Source of the DNA: Vibrio metoecus
GTDB lineage: Bacteria; Pseudomonadota; Gammaproteobacteria; Enterobacterales; Vibrionaceae
Direction of reading: 5' to 3'
Length of the DNA: 64,000 bases
Assembly (NCBI RefSeq): GCF_000696385.1
Contig: NZ_JJMN01000046.1
Span: 124,001-188,000, forward strand
In this document: positions 60,212 to 64,000 of the stretch, one piece after another
How the letters are laid out: each line of letters starts with the position of its first letter
How positions within the stretch are numbered: the stretch's first letter is position 1
The notes under the pieces: model-generated
Told to the model about the DNA's origin: nothing
Seen by the model: the letters and a program-made list of their open reading frames with translations, nothing else
The model's database searches: none
Program-made: the position numbers and the translations under genes

Positions 60212-61360
60212 TTATATTACGATTTTTCTTTTGAAGACTTCAGCAGGTTTATTCTGCTTATTTTTAATGATTTTGTAACCATTCTTTTTGTTAAATACCC
60301 ATATTCCTTTGGGAAATAATTCACCTTCTTTATTTTCATACTCAAAAATTGAATACAAATGTTCCATTAACACTGAGCCTACCAATACAATATCATTTGC
60401 ACCAGATAAAGGCTCGAACTGTGCAATAACTCTCCCCGAATCTTCACCACATTCAATTTTCTTACGATAGACTTCGCTAGGTATATTAAATTCAGCATAT
60501 GGCTGCTCTTCTTCATCAAAGAGCAAGATAGAAACTAGCGGACATCCTTGCGCTGTTAACTGTTTGACTTTTTTAAAAACCTCAGGATCGCCTTTAAATT
60601 GAGAAGATCCGCTATCAAGTGCAAAAAATAAGTCTCGTCTTATTTCCATACTATCGACCTTTAATAGTGCATTATTTGTTGTCCAAAGATAATTGGCATC
60701 ATCCTGATATAAGCACCAAGGTAAGAAAACATACTCTAAAGAATCTTCATAACTCTCATCAATCACTCCAAAATTTATAAATCCATTATCTTCTTCATAC
60801 TGAAATGAAAAGTAGAGCTTGTCCGGATTCACAATTCCCTGATCAATCAAGCTTAGAAAAAAATTAAATTTAAGTTCACTATTATGTAGCTTAAATGGCT
60901 GGTCAGTATTTGAAACATTTTTTTCTTGTTTATATTGATGGCTAGCTAAGCCAATACCACCGTCCCAATCTAACTCACTAAATTGGACGCCATCATAATA
61001 TGAAGAAAGAAATACTTCATTTCTAAAACTTGTAGAATTCGAACCACGTATAGTAAAGATATCACTACCTGAAGCAGCCTGCATTGTACCCCATGGGCCA
61101 AACTCAACATTTTGAGCATTGCGATTAATCCAAGAAAATGAAGATGAGGTTTTGATATCAAATTGATGTCCAGAATAATGATGACATCCACTATTTCCAC
61201 ATAATGAAGATGTCACCCAGTTAAAATTACTGCCAGAGTCAAAACAAAAGAATAAATCTTGGGGTGGTGTTCCAATACTAATAACGCTATACCATGGTGT
61301 AGCACCATTATTTTGAAAAAGCCCTTTTCTTAATTCAATAATCAATCCTCGGTTTTCCAT
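60212..61360 (-). CDS. Pepsin-like (A1 family) aspartic protease homologue
   Basis: 382 residues. Two active-site-like motifs are seen, one per lobe: CFDSGSNFNWV at Asp41 (pepsin FDTGSSNLWV) and FALDSGSSQFK at Asp249. Other pepsin-like stretches are SISIGTPPQDLFF-type (here VISIGTPPQDLFFCF), DGGIGLAS, FGVIDESYEDSLEYV and VLVGSVLMEHLYSIFEYENK. The flap Tyr seems to be replaced (EFGPWGT). No signal peptide is present, so it may act in the cytoplasm, as some bacterial pepsin homologues do. The start at 61360 follows AGGGAAGGG. The gene is much more AT-rich than its neighbours, suggesting horizontal transfer. Confidence 0.72.
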   Translation of the reverse strand: MENRGLIIELRKGLFQNNGATPWYSVISIGTPPQDLFFCFDSGSNFNWVTSSLCGNSGCHHYSGHQFDIKTSSSFSWINRNAQNVEFGPWGTMQAASGSDIFTIRGSNSTSFRNEVFLSSYYDGVQFSELDWDGGIGLASHQYKQEKNVSNTDQPFKLHNSELKFNFFLSLIDQGIVNPDKLYFSFQYEEDNGFINFGVIDESYEDSLEYVFLPWCLYQDDANYLWTTNNALLKVDSMEIRRDLFFALDSGSSQFKGDPEVFKKVKQLTAQGCPLVSILLFDEEEQPYAEFNIPSEVYRKKIECGEDSGRVIAQFEPLSGANDIVLVGSVLMEHLYSIFEYENKEGELFPKGIWVFNKKNGYKIIKNKQNKPAEVFKRKIVI

Positions 61361-61456
61361 GAAAACCCTTCCCTTATATAAATTCAAACATAGAACTAAT
61401 GTAACTTCAGATTACGATTGTAAACATTAATTATCTAATGTATTGGATAGATTGAA

Positions 61457-62389
61457 TCAAGCCTCTCTTACTTGAAGTTGAGTCTCATAACAGCATGTCT
61501 GATTACGTCCATGCATTTTTGAGTAATACATCGCTTTATCAGCTCTTGAAATTAAATGACGCATACTACTATCGTTTGGCATAATCTGAGTCACACCAAG
61601 GCTAATCGTTACTCTTACAGAACAGGTCTCTAATTCACACATAGTTTCCGCTAGGCGGATACGCAACTTCTCGGCAACTTTAAATGCTTTGTCATGATTA
61701 GAATCTCGAAGAATGATTCCAAACTCTTCACCGCCTAAGCGACCAATAACATCAGTAAAGTGAAGTTCTTGTTGAATCACTTTCACAGCATATTTAATAA
61801 CATCGTCACCGGCAGGATGCCCTAGAGTATCATTGACCCATTTAAATTTATCTATGTCGAATAAAATAAGTGAGAAAGTGACTCCATGAATCCCATATTC
61901 TTTTATCGATTGAGAAAGTAAAGAAGAAAATGAACGACGATTATGTACTTCAGTTAATGTATCCATCTCGGATAATATTTTTAGCCGCTGCTCTAGCATT
62001 TGCTGTTGAGTAATATTTTTCGCAGTCCAAATGACGGTTCTTTCCTCCCCTTCCAATAAAGGTAAAGGTTTTATAATACCTTCAAACCAGATCTGCATAG
62101 GCTTAGGTACATGAGCGGGTAGCTCAATCATCTGCTCCTCTTCAAACTTATACTTCACTCTTTGGGTGGTATTTTCGCTCAATGCTCGATTGATATAGCC
62201 AAGAAACTCATCGGCCATCTCGCCAGGCAGAATGTCATGCAGATGACGTCCGATAAAATCTTTACAATCAAAACCTGTTTCATTTTCTGCACCACCAAAG
62301 ACATCCACATATCGTCCTGATTCTGAAAAGATAAAGATATGATCCGGTAGTGAATCCAATATGGTGTAGTAGCGATAACTTTCGCTCAT
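61457..62389 (-). CDS. PAS-GGDEF diguanylate cyclase
   Basis: 310 residues. A PAS domain (about 1-130: YYTILDSLPDHIFIFSESG, TVIWTAKNITQQQ) precedes a GGDEF domain with IGRLGGEEFGII, the intact GG(D/E)EF site, and conserved ILFDIDKFKWVNDTLGHPAGDDV. The usual RxxD inhibitory site reads HFTD, so product feedback may be weak. It should make cyclic di-GMP in the cytoplasm in response to the PAS signal. The start at 62389 has AGGGA at good spacing; the open frame extends 19 codons upstream. It lies 96 bases upstream of the pepsin-like gene and is also AT-rich. Confidence 0.88.
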   Translation of the reverse strand: MSESYRYYTILDSLPDHIFIFSESGRYVDVFGGAENETGFDCKDFIGRHLHDILPGEMADEFLGYINRALSENTTQRVKYKFEEEQMIELPAHVPKPMQIWFEGIIKPLPLLEGEERTVIWTAKNITQQQMLEQRLKILSEMDTLTEVHNRRSFSSLLSQSIKEYGIHGVTFSLILFDIDKFKWVNDTLGHPAGDDVIKYAVKVIQQELHFTDVIGRLGGEEFGIILRDSNHDKAFKVAEKLRIRLAETMCELETCSVRVTISLGVTQIMPNDSSMRHLISRADKAMYYSKMHGRNQTCCYETQLQVREA

Positions 62390-62519
62390 GTGCATCCCTG
62401 AATAGAGAAATGAAAAAATATCGCTATAAAATATGCTGTCACTCAAATAGGAGTCAACTGACCCTTGTTACTAAACAAGCAAAAAGTAAATATAATGTAT
62501 CCGCTATGCGAGGCTAATC

Positions 62520-63527
62520 TCACTTATTTAAGGAACACACACTGCTACGCACCACTAAAGTCGGTTCTAACTGTACGACTTGTGCGGTGGTGTCTGGGTT
62601 TTCCAAGCGATAAAGCAAGGTATCCACCGCCGCTTTGCCGAGGCGGTATTTGGGTTGATGGATGGTGGTTAACGCCGGGGTCATAAACTTAGCGATATGC
62701 ACATCATCGTAGCCAATCAAGGAGAGATCGTCCGGTACTCGCAAACCTCGTTGGCTGGCGGCTTGAATCACGCCCATCGCCATCATGTCGTTACACACAA
62801 ACAGTGCGCTCGGCAGTTTTCCACGTTCACAAAGCTTTTCAAATGCGTTGTAGCCACCTTCACACTCGAAGTCAGATTCAACAATCCAATCTGGATTGAT
62901 CGCAATTCCTTTTTCCGACAACGCTCGCTTATAGCCTTCATAACGCATTTGCGCTTGATGACGAATCAGAGGTCCAGTGATACAACCAATTTCTCTGTGT
63001 CCACATTCAATCAGGTGTTTGGCCGCCATGTAGCCGCCTTGCAGTGAGTTGTCTTGAATTTTGTCACTGGCAAACAGGATTGGGCCCCAGTCCATCACGA
63101 CAACAGGAATATCGGGATAACGATCAAACACATCCAACCGTTCTCCCTCTAGGGTTGAACACATCAGCAATAAACCATCGACACGCTTTTGCAGCAAGGT
63201 ATTGATGCTGGCTTTCATGCGTTGGTTATCGCCTTCGGTGTTACACAGAATCAGGTTATAACCTTTGTGATAACAACTACGTTCTACGCCTTTTACCACT
63301 TCACCAAAAAATGGGTTGGTTGAAGTGGTCACTAACATACCGATGGTTTTGGTGCGGTTCATTTTTAGGCTACGCGCGAGGGCGGAAGGCGCGTAATTGA
63401 GTTGCTGAGCCGCGTTGTTCACCCGCTCAGCAATTTCATCACTCACAAAACGGCTTTTATTGATCACATGGCTCACGGTTGAAGTGGAGACGCCTGCAAG
63501 TCGAGCGATATCCTTCATGGTGGCCAT
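62520..63527 (-). CDS. rbsR: LacI-family ribose operon repressor
   Basis: 335 residues. The N-terminal helix-turn-helix reads MKDIARLAGVSTSTVSHVIN and its hinge helix SALARSLKMN. The periplasmic-binding-like domain has TIGMLVTTSTNPFFGEVVKG, VDGLLLMCSTLEG and LSLIGYDDVHIAKFMTPALT, as in RbsR. It represses the ribose operon and releases DNA when ribose is bound. It is the last gene of the operon, ten bases after rbsK, with GGAGAG before its ATG. The operator is expected upstream of the operon, outside the window. Confidence 0.92.
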   Translation of the reverse strand: MATMKDIARLAGVSTSTVSHVINKSRFVSDEIAERVNNAAQQLNYAPSALARSLKMNRTKTIGMLVTTSTNPFFGEVVKGVERSCYHKGYNLILCNTEGDNQRMKASINTLLQKRVDGLLLMCSTLEGERLDVFDRYPDIPVVVMDWGPILFASDKIQDNSLQGGYMAAKHLIECGHREIGCITGPLIRHQAQMRYEGYKRALSEKGIAINPDWIVESDFECEGGYNAFEKLCERGKLPSALFVCNDMMAMGVIQAASQRGLRVPDDLSLIGYDDVHIAKFMTPALTTIHQPKYRLGKAAVDTLLYRLENPDTTAQVVQLEPTLVVRSSVCSLNK

Positions 63528-63536
63528 GTTTCTCTC

Positions 63537-64000
63537 CTATGAGTGTTCTTTTAAAAAGGTATCGACTTCCATACGAGTGGGAATCGAAGTTTGCGCGCCA
63601 AAGCGCGTCACTGAGATCGCCGCAGCAGCATGGGCAAACTTAATGGCTGATTCTAGTGGCATTTCTTGCAACAAGCCAGTCACCAATGCACCGTTAAAGG
63701 TATCACCTGCGGCAGTGGTGTCCGTGGCTTTCACCACAAAACCGGGAATTCGTTGCCCACGACCATTTTCGCTTAGCCAAACACCTTTTGAGCCAAGAGT
63801 AATGATAACAATCTCGATGCCTTTACAGTGTAAAGCGTCCGCCGCTTGCTGCGCGCTAGCATCATCCGAGACCGTAATTCCGGTGAGCACTTCCGCTTCG
63901 GTTTCATTCGGCGTGATCAGATCTACACACTTCAGCAGTTCATCAGGCAATTCGCGAGCAGGCGCTGGGTTAAGAATCACATTGGTTTTGGCCGCTTTCG
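63537..64000 (-). CDS. rbsK: Ribokinase, C-terminal part (runs off the window)
   Basis: About 154 C-terminal residues are present; the frame is open to the last base of the window, so the start lies beyond 64000. The PfkB-family signature DTTAAGDTFNGALVTGLL holds the catalytic Asp, and NPAPARELPDELL with DLITPNETEAEVLTG is typical of ribokinase. It phosphorylates D-ribose to ribose-5-phosphate using ATP. It precedes rbsR directly, in the usual Rbs gene order. Confidence 0.92.
   Translation of the reverse strand, partial: KAAKTNVILNPAPARELPDELLKCVDLITPNETEAEVLTGITVSDDASAQQAADALHCKGIEIVIITLGSKGVWLSENGRGQRIPGFVVKATDTTAAGDTFNGALVTGLLQEMPLESAIKFAHAAAAISVTRFGAQTSIPTRMEVDTFLKEHS

Overview
The window looks like part of the second (small) chromosome of a Vibrio from the V. 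cholerae clade (V. cholerae, V. mimicus or a close relative). The gene content and order support this: pepT, nupC, hmp/norR, tnaCAB, a TagA-like secreted protease, a spindolin-type chitin-active protein, glpT/glpQ and rbsR/rbsK. So do many signalling proteins and two ERIC-type intergenic repeats. I cannot fix the species from sequence alone. I see no rRNA, tRNA, insertion sequence, prophage, attC/VCR or CRISPR array.

Layout. 0.5-8.3 kb: outer-membrane barrel, K+ channel, Na+/H+ antiporter, D-lactate dehydrogenase (frameshifted), NAD(P)HX repair enzyme, a response regulator-PAS pair and two small membrane proteins. 8.6-13.4 kb: ribosome rescue factor ArfA, a cold-shock protein, the divergent nitric-oxide pair hmp/norR (both frameshifted) and an MscS channel. 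13.6-20 kb: pepT, nupC, a DsbA-like oxidoreductase and a chemoreceptor. 20.4-27.2 kb: a tight six-gene MoxR/DUF58/vWA (Bat-like) operon with a 24-residue poly-Gln tract. 27.4-32 kb: SIMPL protein, a damaged csp gene, a GAF-GAF-GGDEF cyclase (frameshifted), an L,D-transpeptidase and a DUF3820 protein. 32.2-38.7 kb: tnaC-tnaA-tnaB, an ABC-F ATPase and a ferric-reductase-like flavocytochrome (frameshifted). 38.9-46.2 kb: two large secreted zinc-protease-like proteins that share a C-terminal module and a duplicated leader. 46.3-54.8 kb: TAXI-TRAP importer with L-2-hydroxyglutarate oxidase, a sigma54 promoter and a DctB/DctD-like two-component pair. 54.9-64 kb: AA10 LPMO-like chitin-binding protein (two frameshifts), glpT-glpQ, an AT-rich pepsin-like aspartic protease, a PAS-GGDEF protein, and rbsR with the end of rbsK.

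Regulation visible in the sequence: a GG-N10-GC sigma54 element upstream of hmp with two GT-N7-AC NorR-type sites; a second GG-N10-GC element plus palindromes upstream of the TAXI receptor; a TnaC leader peptide with the W-x3-D-x7-P spacing; a PurR-like box near nupC; inverted repeats upstream of glpT; and a hairpin inside the arfA coding sequence.

Quality caveat: eight genes carry eleven single-base disruptions and all of them are +1 insertions, three of them within 34 bases of one 0.2-kb csp gene. This insertion-only pattern fits uncorrected sequencing error better than gene decay, so the genes marked pseudogene here are probably intact in the organism.
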